From an uncultured Sulfitobacter sp. (lineage in GTDB: Bacteria > Pseudomonadota > Alphaproteobacteria > Rhodobacterales > Rhodobacteraceae): 64,000 bases of DNA. Shown piece after piece: positions 41,749 through 51,261 of this stretch. Below the pieces are notes generated by a model. That model ran no database searches, was not told the DNA's origin, and was given only the letters and a program-made list of their open reading frames with translations. The stretch is taken from contig NZ_CANMFS010000002.1 in the NCBI RefSeq assembly GCF_947497275.1, positions 310,001 through 374,000 on the forward strand. Reading direction: 5' to 3'. Made by a program: the position numbers and the translations under genes. Position 1 is the stretch's first letter, and each line of letters starts with the position of its first letter.

Positions 41749-44463
41749 TTATGCGGGCAACAAAGATCGACCTCGGTCGACCACCAGCGTAGCCGCGAGC
41801 CTGACCTCGAATGTCGTCCCGTCCGCGTCCGTCACATAGCGGATATCGCCGCCGAGCCGCGTCATGATCTCGCGGCAGATGGCAAGGCCAAGGCCCGCGC
41901 CATCCCCTCCTCCATTGCCTAGCCGCGCGAATTTCTCGAATACCAGTGCCTGCGCGTCCGCCGGAATTCCGCTGCCGTTGTCGGCGAATGTGATCCTCAG
42001 TTCACTACCCGTCTGTGTGACTGAGATGCGCAACTGCGGCTGCGCCGAGTCGCAGTATTTTATCGCGTTGGTAACAAGATTGATGAACACCTGTGCCAGT
42101 CGGTCCCCGTCGGTGAACAGGTCCACATCTTCGGCCGCCGGGTCCCGGTGAACGGCAATGGCGCGCGCCGAACCCGCAAGCGATGTCGTCACGGCCTGAT
42201 CTATCACCGCATGCAGACTGACGACCCTGGCGTTGAGCGACACCTGCCCGTTCTCAAGTACGGACAGATCGAGCAAATCGTCCAGCAACCGGGTCAGCCG
42301 GATCGTTTCCGTGTGGATGATGGAGGCATATCGCGTCTTCTCCTGCGGTGTCAGCCCGTCTGTGTCGCGCAGAATTTGCGAGAAAGACCGGATCGAAGTC
42401 ATCGGGGTACGCAACTCGTGGCTGATCTGGCTTAGAAAACTGTCCTTTTGTAGGGAGAGCTGTGTCAGTTTCTGGTTCGCGTGGCCCAACTCTTCAGCAG
42501 TCTCGGTGAGTTCGCGTGATTTCGCCTCCAGCTGACTGGAGTATTCGAGAATTTGCGCGGATTCGTCCGCCACCGCGAGCAGGTCCTCCACCGATACCGC
42601 CTGACCGCCGATGATCTGTCCGATCATGGCGTTGGCCGTTGCAGCCCCCACCGACGCGGCAATCTCGCGTTCCAGCGCCTGAACGAACCCAGGTGTCGGG
42701 CTGGGCAAACTGCCGATCCGGCCCTGCCACCGTGCATGACGGTCAAAAAACGCCCTTGCCTCGGCCGCACCCAGAATTCGCTGTGACATGATCATCAGAT
42801 CATCCGCTCCGCTGGTTGCCGCGGTCCAGCCATGCGCAGGCCCCGACGAATGGTCGAACACATTGACGAACTGTGCTCCCTGCAATCGCTCCAGTGGGTG
42901 CGGGAAGGTAAAGAACGAGATCCCCACAAACGCCAAGGTATTGAGCGACAGGCTCCACCAGACCGCATGCACGGTCGCGTCCATCCCTTCGATCCCGAAA
43001 AGAGCTTGCGGTCGCAGGATGCCAAAGCCCAGTAAACCCCGGTCGAACACATCCTGCGACAGCGCGGCATCGACGCCGAAACTTGGCAGCAGCATCGTGA
43101 AGCTCCAGAGCGCGAAACCAATCGCCAATCCCCACAGCGCGCCCACCCGTGTTGCTCCACGCCAGAAAATACCACCCAGAAGGGCCGGAAGGAATTGTGC
43201 CACGCCGCCGAAAGAGATCAGACCTATCTCTGACAGCGCGCCCGATCCGCCGGAGGCACGATAGTAGAAATAGCCGAGCGAGATAATCAGCAGGATCGAC
43301 AATCGCCGGGCGCGGATGATCACGGCCCGCACATCGCCCGATCGCTGCGCCCCGCCGCCACGCAGCATCAACCAGATCGGCATGACGATGTGGTTCGACA
43401 TCATGGTGCTGAGCGCGAGTGTGGCAACGATCACCATCGAGGTCGCCGACGAAAATCCGCCTAGAAACGCCAGCATGGCAAGCCCGTTCTGGCCTTGGGT
43501 CAGCGGGATGCTAAGCACATAAAGATCCGGGTTCGCATCCGCCGGCATCAGCGCAAGCCCGGTTACCGCGATCGGCACCACAAAAAGGCTCATCAACATC
43601 AGGTAGAGCGGAAAAGCCCAGCTTGCGATCTGGATGTGGCGCTCATCGTCGTTTTCAACCACCATCACCTGAAACATGCGCGGCAGGCACAAAAAAGCCG
43701 CGGCAGACAGGAATATCAACGCGCTCCACCGTCCGTCCTTTGCCTGCCATCCGCCAATGGACGATGCGTCGATGCGGGCAAGCGTATCCGTCACCCCGCC
43801 GCCGATGCCCCACACGACGAAGGTACCAACGGCAAGAAGCGCCACCAGCTTGACCACCGCCTCGACAGCGACAGCGATGACGACACCGTGATGGCGCTCT
43901 TTCGCATTGAGATTGCGGGTACCGAACAGCACGCTGAACAACGCCAGTCCCCCGGCCACCCAAAAGGCCGCCTGTGCGGTGTTGATCGTGCCGCCCTGCG
44001 TCGCCGGATCGGAAGAGGCGAATATCGTCAGCGATAGGGTTACGGATTGCAACTGCAAGGCAATATATGGCGTCACACCCACAACCGCCATCACAGTGAT
44101 CATGATCGCCAGCACGTTAGATTTCCCGTAGCGCGCCGAGATCAGATCCGCCACAGAAGTCACCCGATGACTGCGCCCGATGCGCACCAGCCGCCGCAGG
44201 ATCCACCACCAGCCGATCATGACGAGGGACGGACCGAGATAGATCGTGACGAACTCCATACCGGACCGCGCCGCGTACCCTACCGCGCCGTAGAACGTCC
44301 AGGCCGTGCAATAGATCGACAGCGAAAGCGTATAGACGAGCGGTGACCGCAGCAGCCAGCCGCCGCGCCCGCGCAGGGCCGCCCGCTCGGCCAGAAAAGC
44401 CACAAGGAACAGACCTGAAACGTAGACCAGGCAGACGCCGATAAGCTGGTTAAGCGCAACCAT
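41749..44463 (-). CDS. Na+/solute symporter-histidine kinase fusion (CbrA-like)
   Basis: A 904-residue protein. Residues about 1-520 are a sodium:solute symporter (SSF) domain with about 13 helices. A linker and coiled coil (LEAKSRELTETAEELGHANQKLTQLS) follow, then a HisKA domain with the phospho-acceptor in SQISHELRTPMTSIRSF (His about 681). The HATPase carries N box NLVTNAIKYC, G1 FADNGSGIP and G2 GAGLGLAICREI. The architecture is that of CbrA-type sensors, which may sense substrate while transporting it. It overlaps the small membrane gene upstream by 4 bp, and that gene overlaps a response regulator. Confidence 0.93.
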   Translation of the reverse strand: MVALNQLIGVCLVYVSGLFLVAFLAERAALRGRGGWLLRSPLVYTLSLSIYCTAWTFYGAVGYAARSGMEFVTIYLGPSLVMIGWWWILRRLVRIGRSHRVTSVADLISARYGKSNVLAIMITVMAVVGVTPYIALQLQSVTLSLTIFASSDPATQGGTINTAQAAFWVAGGLALFSVLFGTRNLNAKERHHGVVIAVAVEAVVKLVALLAVGTFVVWGIGGGVTDTLARIDASSIGGWQAKDGRWSALIFLSAAAFLCLPRMFQVMVVENDDERHIQIASWAFPLYLMLMSLFVVPIAVTGLALMPADANPDLYVLSIPLTQGQNGLAMLAFLGGFSSATSMVIVATLALSTMMSNHIVMPIWLMLRGGGAQRSGDVRAVIIRARRLSILLIISLGYFYYRASGGSGALSEIGLISFGGVAQFLPALLGGIFWRGATRVGALWGLAIGFALWSFTMLLPSFGVDAALSQDVFDRGLLGFGILRPQALFGIEGMDATVHAVWWSLSLNTLAFVGISFFTFPHPLERLQGAQFVNVFDHSSGPAHGWTAATSGADDLMIMSQRILGAAEARAFFDRHARWQGRIGSLPSPTPGFVQALEREIAASVGAATANAMIGQIIGGQAVSVEDLLAVADESAQILEYSSQLEAKSRELTETAEELGHANQKLTQLSLQKDSFLSQISHELRTPMTSIRSFSQILRDTDGLTPQEKTRYASIIHTETIRLTRLLDDLLDLSVLENGQVSLNARVVSLHAVIDQAVTTSLAGSARAIAVHRDPAAEDVDLFTDGDRLAQVFINLVTNAIKYCDSAQPQLRISVTQTGSELRITFADNGSGIPADAQALVFEKFARLGNGGGDGAGLGLAICREIMTRLGGDIRYVTDADGTTFEVRLAATLVVDRGRSLLPA

Positions 44464-44744
44464 CAGCGCGACGCATCGTCCGCGCGCGTATCCGTGCCCT
44501 CATCGCCGGCCTTGCTGCGCCGCCACAGTGCGAAGGAGGCGGCGACTGCAAGGCTCCATATGCCGAAAATATACCACAGCGCAGTGGATAGGGATGTCGC
44601 GGCCTGCCCCTCTTGCGCGGTATTCCACATCAACGGGATCACGATCCAAAGCACGGCGCAGACGACGGGCAGAATACGGATCGCATCCACGATCCGGCGC
44701 ATCCTGTACCGCTTGCGCTCCAGAAACAGCGGTGTCTTCGACAT
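44463..44744 (-). CDS. Small membrane protein coupled to the symporter-kinase
   Basis: A 93-residue protein with two hydrophobic segments (about residues 17-37 and 53-72), a basic N-terminus (RKRYRMRRIVDAIRI) and a polar C-terminal tail (RSKAGDEGTDTRADDASR). It overlaps both the receiver gene and the kinase gene by 4 bp (ATGA). This position resembles small auxiliary subunits found with SSF transporters. Function unknown; a helper of the symporter domain is plausible. Confidence 0.75.
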   Translation of the reverse strand: MSKTPLFLERKRYRMRRIVDAIRILPVVCAVLWIVIPLMWNTAQEGQAATSLSTALWYIFGIWSLAVAASFALWRRSKAGDEGTDTRADDASR

Positions 44745-45121
44745 CAGCTGACGCGCCCCGCCGTCAACTCACGCACAGTCGCCAGCAGTTCGTCATTTGC
44801 AAAGGGTTTGGCCATAAAGCGGTTCACGCCTGCCTGCATCGCCTGATCCCGGTCGCGCGCCTGTCCGCGCGCCGTCAGCATTAAAACCGGTATGTCGGAA
44901 CAGGCCGGATCGCCACGCAGCTCCGCCAGAATTTCGAAACCGGTCTTGCCGGGCAGCATGACATCCAGCATCACGAGGTCGGGCATGGCCGCGCGGATCA
45001 CCTCCGCCGCGTTCGACCCGTTTGCCAGCATCTCGACGCGCCAACCTTCACGGCCAAGCAGAAAGCGGATCGCTTCGGCAATATTCGTTTCATCTTCCAC
45101 CAACACGACGTGTTTGGTCAT
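44744..45121 (-). CDS. Single-domain response regulator
   Basis: A 125-residue receiver domain with no output domain: acidic pocket VVLVEDE, phospho-acceptor Asp in LVMLDVMLPGKTGF (about residue 53), MLTA and the lysine in MAKPF. It is the first gene of the operon with the small membrane protein and the symporter-kinase, linked by 4-bp overlaps. GAGGA lies upstream of the ATG at 45121. Without an output domain it must act on another protein, perhaps the downstream kinase or another partner. Confidence 0.94.
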   Translation of the reverse strand: MTKHVVLVEDETNIAEAIRFLLGREGWRVEMLANGSNAAEVIRAAMPDLVMLDVMLPGKTGFEILAELRGDPACSDIPVLMLTARGQARDRDQAMQAGVNRFMAKPFANDELLATVRELTAGRVS

Positions 45122-45239
45122 GTCCGCGTCCTCCCCCCGGTTCGCGCCACACCGGTCCGATCTTGGGGTCGGATACCGCGCCGCGCATGTCACAGGATGC
45201 ACCCGTTCGCACGGCCTGTCAAAATCGTTGTGGTCCGCG

Positions 45240-46532
45240 CTACCCTGCAAGGATCGACGGCTCGCGGCGCGCAATGCAGGCCGTGCGCGGACAGATCCGG
45301 CATGTCGCGCCTACGGCCCGCACCGGCCTGCTGGTATCGCCCGCCGGTGCGGGCAGCAAAAGCATCACAGCGCGCGACAACGCGGGCGCATTGTAGTCCG
45401 GCGCCTGTGAGAGATCCGTCGCCGCATAGGCGTCGAACTGCACCTGTCCGCGACCAAGCTGGCCTATTCGGTCGTACATCACCGATCCGGGGGCGCACAG
45501 GCTTGCGAACAGCGGCCACAGGGGGCAGCAAGTATCGAAGCGGGGTACCGAAAACCCGTCTATGGATTTGCGGAAGATCACGGTGCCAGAGCGATCGCAT
45601 ACCACCAACCCGGCCCCCAGTACTGGCAGCGCCGCGAGACGACGCAAAACGACAGCGACAGGCACCGCGAACTGCCGCGCGAGGGCGACAGGATCGGGAC
45701 AGTCCCCGTCAAGAGCCGCCTCCAGTGCGCTCAGCGGTAACATCATCGCGTCCTTCGCCACCTGTTCCAACACGCCGCGCAGGACAAAGACAGCAGCTTC
45801 GCTGAGCCCGCTCGCACTACCTTCGATCAGGGCGTCGACCCGCGCGGGGTCCTGTCCCTGCTCCAGCGGCTCAAAGCGGTACTCGTGCTCTTCGAGATAA
45901 GTCTCCACCTCTTCCTGGGGCGACTGGCCGCCAGCCTGAGCCTGTTGACCACGCTCCAGATAATCCACCAACGCCTGCGCGCTGTTGGCAAGTCTGCGGC
46001 TGTCGGCGTCTATGTTGACGTGGAACCGGTGCTGCCATTCGGGTTCAAGGGCGTCCCCGTCCGCAAGGATCTCGGCGGTGGACCGCACGGCGGCGGCGGT
46101 GGTCAGCAGTTCGTGCATGGATGCCGCGAGATGCGGATCATGGGCCATACGGTCGCTCAACATCTCAACGGTGCGCTCCAGCATTGCGATGCGGCGCTGA
46201 CCGTTGGCCAGGGCCTCGGCCCAACCGGGGAAACGCCCCGCGAAAGCTTCAGCACGCGCCGCATCCTCGTCGCTCAGCCTTGCCGCCAATGCCGCCTCGC
46301 GCAGCGATCCCAGCAGCGCCGCCTCGGCTCCTTCGGTCAGCGCCTGCGGCTCGACTCCGAGGACGTCGGCGATATCCAGCAGCAGTTTGCCACCGATTCT
46401 GCGCCGATTGTGTTCGATCAGATTGAGGTAGCTTGCCGAAATACCGATCTGTTTCGCCAGATTCGCCTGCTTGAGCGCGCGCATGACACGCCGCTCGCGG
46501 ATGCGGCTGCCGGTCAGGCTCTCACGCGGCAT
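45240..46532 (-). CDS. XRE family transcriptional regulator with DUF2083 domain (PrpR/RamB-like)
   Basis: A 430-residue regulator. The XRE helix-turn-helix covers about residues 10-65 (ALKQANLAKQIGISASYLNLIEHNRRRIGG). A helical middle follows, and a C-terminal DUF2083-type domain has cysteines in DTCCPLWPLF and CRICPRTACIARRE. In Mycobacterium PrpR and its relatives this domain senses short-chain acyl-CoA and binds an iron-sulfur cluster. It is divergent from the ABC transporter operon starting 230 bp away and lies beside the symporter-kinase operon. Confidence 0.88.
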   Translation of the reverse strand: MPRESLTGSRIRERRVMRALKQANLAKQIGISASYLNLIEHNRRRIGGKLLLDIADVLGVEPQALTEGAEAALLGSLREAALAARLSDEDAARAEAFAGRFPGWAEALANGQRRIAMLERTVEMLSDRMAHDPHLAASMHELLTTAAAVRSTAEILADGDALEPEWQHRFHVNIDADSRRLANSAQALVDYLERGQQAQAGGQSPQEEVETYLEEHEYRFEPLEQGQDPARVDALIEGSASGLSEAAVFVLRGVLEQVAKDAMMLPLSALEAALDGDCPDPVALARQFAVPVAVVLRRLAALPVLGAGLVVCDRSGTVIFRKSIDGFSVPRFDTCCPLWPLFASLCAPGSVMYDRIGQLGRGQVQFDAYAATDLSQAPDYNAPALSRAVMLLLPAPAGDTSRPVRAVGATCRICPRTACIARREPSILAG

Positions 46533-46762
46533 ATGCAACCACAGCGGTATTTACACTATTAATCAGAGGGTTTCTGCGCTGCAACATCATCAAATTTACA
46601 CACCCGGCGTTTTCCATGTGGATTTATTTACAAATAAACCGTGCCAATCAAGGGGCTTATTGCGCGGCAATTACCCCGGCGTAATACTGCCTTTGCACCT
46701 AAGTGCCAGCGTGAACAGCCGAAGAATGCTGTTGCGCAGTTTCAAAATCTCGGGAGGACTTA
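46533..46762. promoter_or_regulatory. Divergent promoter region of the XRE regulator and ABC transporter
   Basis: An AT-rich 230-bp region. TTTACA occurs three times (46550-46556, 46595-46601, 46627-46633). The third copy overlaps the inverted repeat TTTATTT-AC-AAATAAA (46623-46638). RamB-type regulators bind TTTGCAAA-like sites, so TTTACAAA at 46627-46634 is a plausible operator. Confidence 0.5.
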
Positions 46763-48127
46763 ATGTCAATCTTTAATCCGACACGTCGCGGTCTGATCCA
46801 AACCGGCGTCGTCGCCGGCGCCGGTCTTGCACTGCCGACCTATCTGCGCGCCGACGCGCACTCCGGTTTCACCAATGCGCCTACGGGCGACACGGTGACG
46901 CTCGGCTTCAACGTACCGCAAACCGGTCCCTACGCCGACGAAGGCGCGGACGAGCTTCGCGCGTTCCAGCTTGCCGTCGAGCACCTGAACGGTGAAGGCG
47001 ACGGCGGCATGTTGCAGACCTTCAGCTCCAAGGCGCTCGAAGGCAACGGCATTATGGGCAAGAAAGTCCAGTACGTCTCAGGCGACACGCAGACCAAATC
47101 GGACGCGGCCCGCGCCTCCGCCAAGTCGATGATCGAAAAAGACGGTGCCATCATGATCTCCGGCGGTTCGTCCTCCGGTGTCGCCGTGGCGGTTCAGGGC
47201 CTGTGTCAGGAAGCCGGCGTCATCTTCATGGCCGGTCTGACGCACTCCAACGACACGACAGGCAAAGACAAGAAGGCCAACGGCTTCCGCCACTTCTTCA
47301 ACGCCTACATGTCCGCGGCCGCCCTCGCACCCGTGCTCAAGCAGCTTTATGGCGAGGACCGCGCGGCTTACCACCTGACAGCCGACTACACATGGGGCTG
47401 GACACAGCAGGAATCCATCCAGGCCGCCACCGAGGCGCTCGGCTGGTCGACCGTGAACGACGTGCGCACGCCGCTGGCCGCGACGGACTTCTCCTCCTAC
47501 ATCGCGCCTGTGCTGAACTCCGGCGCGGATGTTCTGATCCTGAACCACTACGGCGGAAACATGGTCAACTCGCTGACCAACGCGGTACAGTTCGGCCTGC
47601 GCGACAAGCAGGTGAACGGCAAGAACTTCGAGATCGTCGTGCCGCTCTATTCCGAGCTGATGGCCCGTGGCGCGGGCGAAAATATTACCGGCATCGTCGG
47701 TTCACAGAACTGGGACTGGAAACTGGAGAACGAAAAAGGCGCACGTTATGCGGGCACCAACGCCTTCGTTCAGTCGTTCGGCGAGAAGTACGGCTTCCCA
47801 CCAAGCCAGGCTGCACAGACATGCTATGCACAGACGCTGCTTTATGCGGATGCGGTTGCGCGTGGCGGCTCGTTCAACCCCTGCGCTGTCGGCGAAGCCC
47901 TCGCAGGCTTTGAATTCGACGGTCTGGGCAACGGCCCGACGCTCTACCGTGCGGACGATCACCAGTGCTTCAAGGACGTCGTCGTCGTGCGCGGGAAAGA
48001 AAACCCCGAGAACGAATACGATCTGGTTGAAATCGTCGAAGTCACTCCGGCGGAGCAGGTCACCTATCCTACCGACCATCCGATGTTCGCCGGTGGCGAT
48101 CTGGGTGAGTGCAACCCCGGCGCATAA
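46763..48127 (+). CDS. ABC transporter substrate-binding protein, branched-chain amino acid type
   Basis: A 454-residue periplasmic binding protein with a Tat-like signal (TRRGLIQTGVVAGAGLALP). The type I fold characteristic of LivJ/UrtA-like proteins is visible in VTLGFNVPQTGPYADEGADELRAFQLAVEHLNGEGD, GVAVAVQGLCQEAGVIFMAGL and YTWGWTQQESIQAA. It leads a five-gene operon with two permeases and two ATPases. Substrate is unclear: the family takes amino acids, amides, urea or short carboxylates. The divergent acyl-CoA-type regulator hints at a carboxylate or its amide. Confidence 0.92.
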   Translation: MSIFNPTRRGLIQTGVVAGAGLALPTYLRADAHSGFTNAPTGDTVTLGFNVPQTGPYADEGADELRAFQLAVEHLNGEGDGGMLQTFSSKALEGNGIMGKKVQYVSGDTQTKSDAARASAKSMIEKDGAIMISGGSSSGVAVAVQGLCQEAGVIFMAGLTHSNDTTGKDKKANGFRHFFNAYMSAAALAPVLKQLYGEDRAAYHLTADYTWGWTQQESIQAATEALGWSTVNDVRTPLAATDFSSYIAPVLNSGADVLILNHYGGNMVNSLTNAVQFGLRDKQVNGKNFEIVVPLYSELMARGAGENITGIVGSQNWDWKLENEKGARYAGTNAFVQSFGEKYGFPPSQAAQTCYAQTLLYADAVARGGSFNPCAVGEALAGFEFDGLGNGPTLYRADDHQCFKDVVVVRGKENPENEYDLVEIVEVTPAEQVTYPTDHPMFAGGDLGECNPGA

Positions 48128-48203
48128 CTGCGCACCGCAGGGCGGGATCTGACATTTCCGCCCTGCACCCCCATCTCCCCCCTAAAATGACGAGGCCGCC
48201 GCG

Positions 48204-49235
48204 ATGGACGCCATACTTTTGCAACTTCTCAACGGGTTGGACAAAGGCTCTGCCTATGCGCTTATCGCGCTGGGTCTTACCCTGATCTTCGGAACGCTTG
48301 GCGTGGTGAATTTTGCGCATGGTGCGATCTTCATGATCGGTTCTTTCTGCGCGGTAACCCTCAGCAAGATTTTCGCACTGTCGCACAAGGCGGCCGAGCC
48401 GTCGGGAAAGGACTTTCTCGGAAACCCGAAATACGACGATGTGCTTTATATCACCGAGTGGTTCGGCGAGGACATCGGCAACTGGATGATCGACTGGTCC
48501 GTCCCGCTGGCCATCCTCTTCGCGATCCCGATCATGCTGCTCATCGGCTACATCATGGAGCGCGGCCTGATCAAACACTTCTACAAGCGCCCGCACGCCG
48601 ACCAGATCCTCGTGACATTCGGGCTCGCGATCGTGCTGCAGGAAGTGATCAAGTATTTCTACGGTGCCAACCCGATCCCCACGGCCTCGCCAGAGGCGCT
48701 GCGTGGATCGTTCGATTTCGGCGTCCTGATCGGCTTTGAGCCCAACGCGATCATCTATCCGGTCTGGCGTCTCGTGTATTTCGCCTTCTCCGCACTGATC
48801 ATCGGTGCCGTATTCGCCTTCCTGCAATTCACCACCTTCGGGATGGTGGTGCGCGCCGGTATGGCGGACCGCGAAACCGTCGGCCTTCTGGGCATCAACA
48901 TCGACAAACGCTTTACCATCATGTTCGGCATCGCCGCTGCCGTGGCCGGATTGGCCGGCGTGATGTACGCGCCGATCAACTCGCCCAACTACCACATGGG
49001 CATGGATTTTCTGGTGCTGAGCTTCGTCGTGGTCGTCGTCGGCGGCATGGGCTCATTGCCCGGTGCGGTCTTGGCGGGCTTTCTTCTAGGGATCGTCGAA
49101 AGCTTTGCCTCGATGAACGAGATCAAGGCGATCATCCCCGGCATCGACCAAATCATCATCTATGTAGTTGCAATCGTGATCTTGCTGACCCGGCCCCGTG
49201 GCCTGATGGGACGCAAGGGCGTGATGGAGGAATAA
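48204..49235 (+). CDS. Branched-chain amino acid type ABC permease, LivH family
   Basis: A 343-residue membrane protein with about eight helices. LivH-type features are LLNGLDKGSAYALIALGLTLIFGTLGVVNFAHGA near the N-terminus and GMADRETVGLLGINIDKRFTIMFGIAAAVAGLAGVMYAP in the middle. A hydrophilic insertion (about residues 60-95) separates the first helices and is longer than in LivH of enteric bacteria. It lies 76 bp after the binding-protein gene and pairs with the LivM permease. Confidence 0.94.
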   Translation: MDAILLQLLNGLDKGSAYALIALGLTLIFGTLGVVNFAHGAIFMIGSFCAVTLSKIFALSHKAAEPSGKDFLGNPKYDDVLYITEWFGEDIGNWMIDWSVPLAILFAIPIMLLIGYIMERGLIKHFYKRPHADQILVTFGLAIVLQEVIKYFYGANPIPTASPEALRGSFDFGVLIGFEPNAIIYPVWRLVYFAFSALIIGAVFAFLQFTTFGMVVRAGMADRETVGLLGINIDKRFTIMFGIAAAVAGLAGVMYAPINSPNYHMGMDFLVLSFVVVVVGGMGSLPGAVLAGFLLGIVESFASMNEIKAIIPGIDQIIIYVVAIVILLTRPRGLMGRKGVMEE

Positions 49236-49238
49236 GCA

Positions 49239-50447
49239 ATGCTCGGACTGGAAAAAAGAGACACCCTGTTGCTGATCGTCGTTGCGTGCCTTGTCACCTT
49301 CGCGCCGATCCTGCTCAACCCCTTCCCCGCCGACAGCTCGATGGCGCAATTCAACGCGGGCTATCCCGACCTGATGCAGCGCTTCGTGATCTTCGGCATA
49401 TTCGCCATCGGCTTTAACATCCTGTTTGGCCTCACCGGCTATCTCAGCTTTGGACATGCCGCGTTTCTGGGTGTGGGGTCCTACTCAGCTGTCTGGATGA
49501 TGAAGCTGCTGACGATGAACGTGATCCCGGCAATCGCCCTCTCCGTCATCGTGGCGGGCCTTTTCTCGGTGCTGATCGGCTACGTCAGCCTGCGCCGCTC
49601 GGGTATCTACTTCTCGATCCTCACGCTGGCCTTTGCGCAAATGTCGTTCAACCTCGCCTATTCGGTTCTGACGCCGATCACCAACGGGGAAACCGGTCTG
49701 CAGATCACGTTGAACGATCCGCGCATCCTGGACGGAGCGGGCGCGCCGTCCTATCCCAACCTCTTCGGGGCGCAGATGAACGAGGCGACGACGCTGTTCT
49801 TCGGCGGGTGGTCCTTCACCTTCTCGGTCGGCTATTACCTTTGCGCCGTCATCATGCTGATCAGCTTCTACCTCGCGATCCGCATCTTCCGTTCCCCTTT
49901 CGGGATGATGCTGCGGGCGGTTAAATCGAACCAGCAGCGGATGAACTACACCGGCCTGAACACCAAACCCTACACACTCGCCGCCTTCGTGATTTCCGGC
50001 ATGTACGCCGGTCTGGCGGGCGGATTGCTGGCCTCGATGGATCCTCTGGCGGGTGCCGAGCGGATGCAATGGACCGCTTCCGGCGAGGTGGTTTTGATGA
50101 CCATTCTGGGCGGTGCGGGCACGTTGATCGGTCCGGTCCTCGGTGCGGGCTTCATCAAGTACTTCGAGAACATCTTCTCCAAGATCAACAAGGCGACACT
50201 TGAGGGCTGGTTTGCTTTCATGCCTGACGGGATCGAGGAATTCTTTGTCGCGATCATCTATCCCTTCGTGGGCAAGGGCTGGCATCTGACGCTGGGTCTG
50301 CTGTTCATGATGGTGGTCATCTTCCTGCCCGGTGGGCTGGTCGAAGGCGGACAACGCATCGGCAAAATGTTCCGCCGCCGCGACCGCAAGTCCTCCGATG
50401 CCGAGCTGAGCGCCGCCCAGCAACGCCAAGTCCCCCCCGCAGAATAA
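49239..50447 (+). CDS. Branched-chain amino acid type ABC permease, LivM family
   Basis: A 402-residue permease with about ten helices. LivM features are [30 protein letters not shown] and [37 protein letters not shown] basic C-terminal tail follows the last helix. It starts 3 bp after livH and ends 13 bp before livG. Confidence 0.94.
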   Translation: MLGLEKRDTLLLIVVACLVTFAPILLNPFPADSSMAQFNAGYPDLMQRFVIFGIFAIGFNILFGLTGYLSFGHAAFLGVGSYSAVWMMKLLTMNVIPAIALSVIVAGLFSVLIGYVSLRRSGIYFSILTLAFAQMSFNLAYSVLTPITNGETGLQITLNDPRILDGAGAPSYPNLFGAQMNEATTLFFGGWSFTFSVGYYLCAVIMLISFYLAIRIFRSPFGMMLRAVKSNQQRMNYTGLNTKPYTLAAFVISGMYAGLAGGLLASMDPLAGAERMQWTASGEVVLMTILGGAGTLIGPVLGAGFIKYFENIFSKINKATLEGWFAFMPDGIEEFFVAIIYPFVGKGWHLTLGLLFMMVVIFLPGGLVEGGQRIGKMFRRRDRKSSDAELSAAQQRQVPPAE

Positions 50448-50460
50448 GGAGCGTAAAGAC

Positions 50461-51222
50461 ATGGGTATTCTTGAAGTCAAAAATGTCGGCAAACGCTTCG
50501 GCGGGCTGCAGGCGCTCTCGAACGTGAACCTCACCGTCGAGGAAAACTCGGTTCACGCGATCATCGGGCCGAACGGGGCGGGCAAATCCACCCTGCTCAA
50601 CTGTCTGGTGGGCAAGCTGATCCCCGACACCGGGTCGGTGATGTTCGACGGTCAGTCGGTGCTGGGGCGCAAGCCCTACGAGATCAATCAGATGGGCATT
50701 TCCCGCGTGTTCCAGACGCCCGAGATCTTTGCCGATCTGACGGTGATGGAAAACATGCTGATCCCCTGCTTTGCAAAACGCGATGGGTCGTTCCGGATGC
50801 ACGCGCTTGAAAGCATGATGAACGAGAAAGACATCGTCGGCAAAGCCGAGCACATGCTCGAAGAGATGAAGTTAATCGACAAGCGCGCGATGCACGCCGC
50901 AGCCATGTCGCGTGGCGACAAGCGGCGGTTGGAGATCGCGATGTGTCTGGCACAGGATCCGCGACTGCTGCTGCTCGATGAACCCACCGCCGGGATGGCG
51001 CGGGCCGACACCAACAATACCATCGACCTGCTCAAGCAGATCAAGGAAGAACGCAACATCACCATCGCGATCATCGAGCACGACATGCACGTCGTATTCT
51101 CGTTGGCGGAACGGATTACCGTTCTGGCGCAGGGAACGCCGCTGGTCGAGGACACACCCGACAAGATCAAGGGCCACCCGAAGGTGAAAGAAGCCTATCT
51201 GGGCGAGACACAGGCTGCGTAA
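50461..51222 (+). CDS. ABC transporter ATPase, LivG family
   Basis: A 253-residue ATPase: Walker A GPNGAGKSTLLNCL, Q-loop region NQMGISRVFQTPEIFADLTVMENM (LivG hallmark) and Walker B LLLLDEPTAGM. The switch His is in IIEHDMHVVFSLAERI. The signature motif reads MSRGDKRRLEIA rather than the usual LSxGQ, a notable departure shared with part of the LivG group. It pairs with the LivF ATPase. Confidence 0.94.
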   Translation: MGILEVKNVGKRFGGLQALSNVNLTVEENSVHAIIGPNGAGKSTLLNCLVGKLIPDTGSVMFDGQSVLGRKPYEINQMGISRVFQTPEIFADLTVMENMLIPCFAKRDGSFRMHALESMMNEKDIVGKAEHMLEEMKLIDKRAMHAAAMSRGDKRRLEIAMCLAQDPRLLLLDEPTAGMARADTNNTIDLLKQIKEERNITIAIIEHDMHVVFSLAERITVLAQGTPLVEDTPDKIKGHPKVKEAYLGETQAA

Positions 51223-51261
51223 GGGCACAGCGCCCCCTCCGCCCCTTTTGAGGACAAGATC

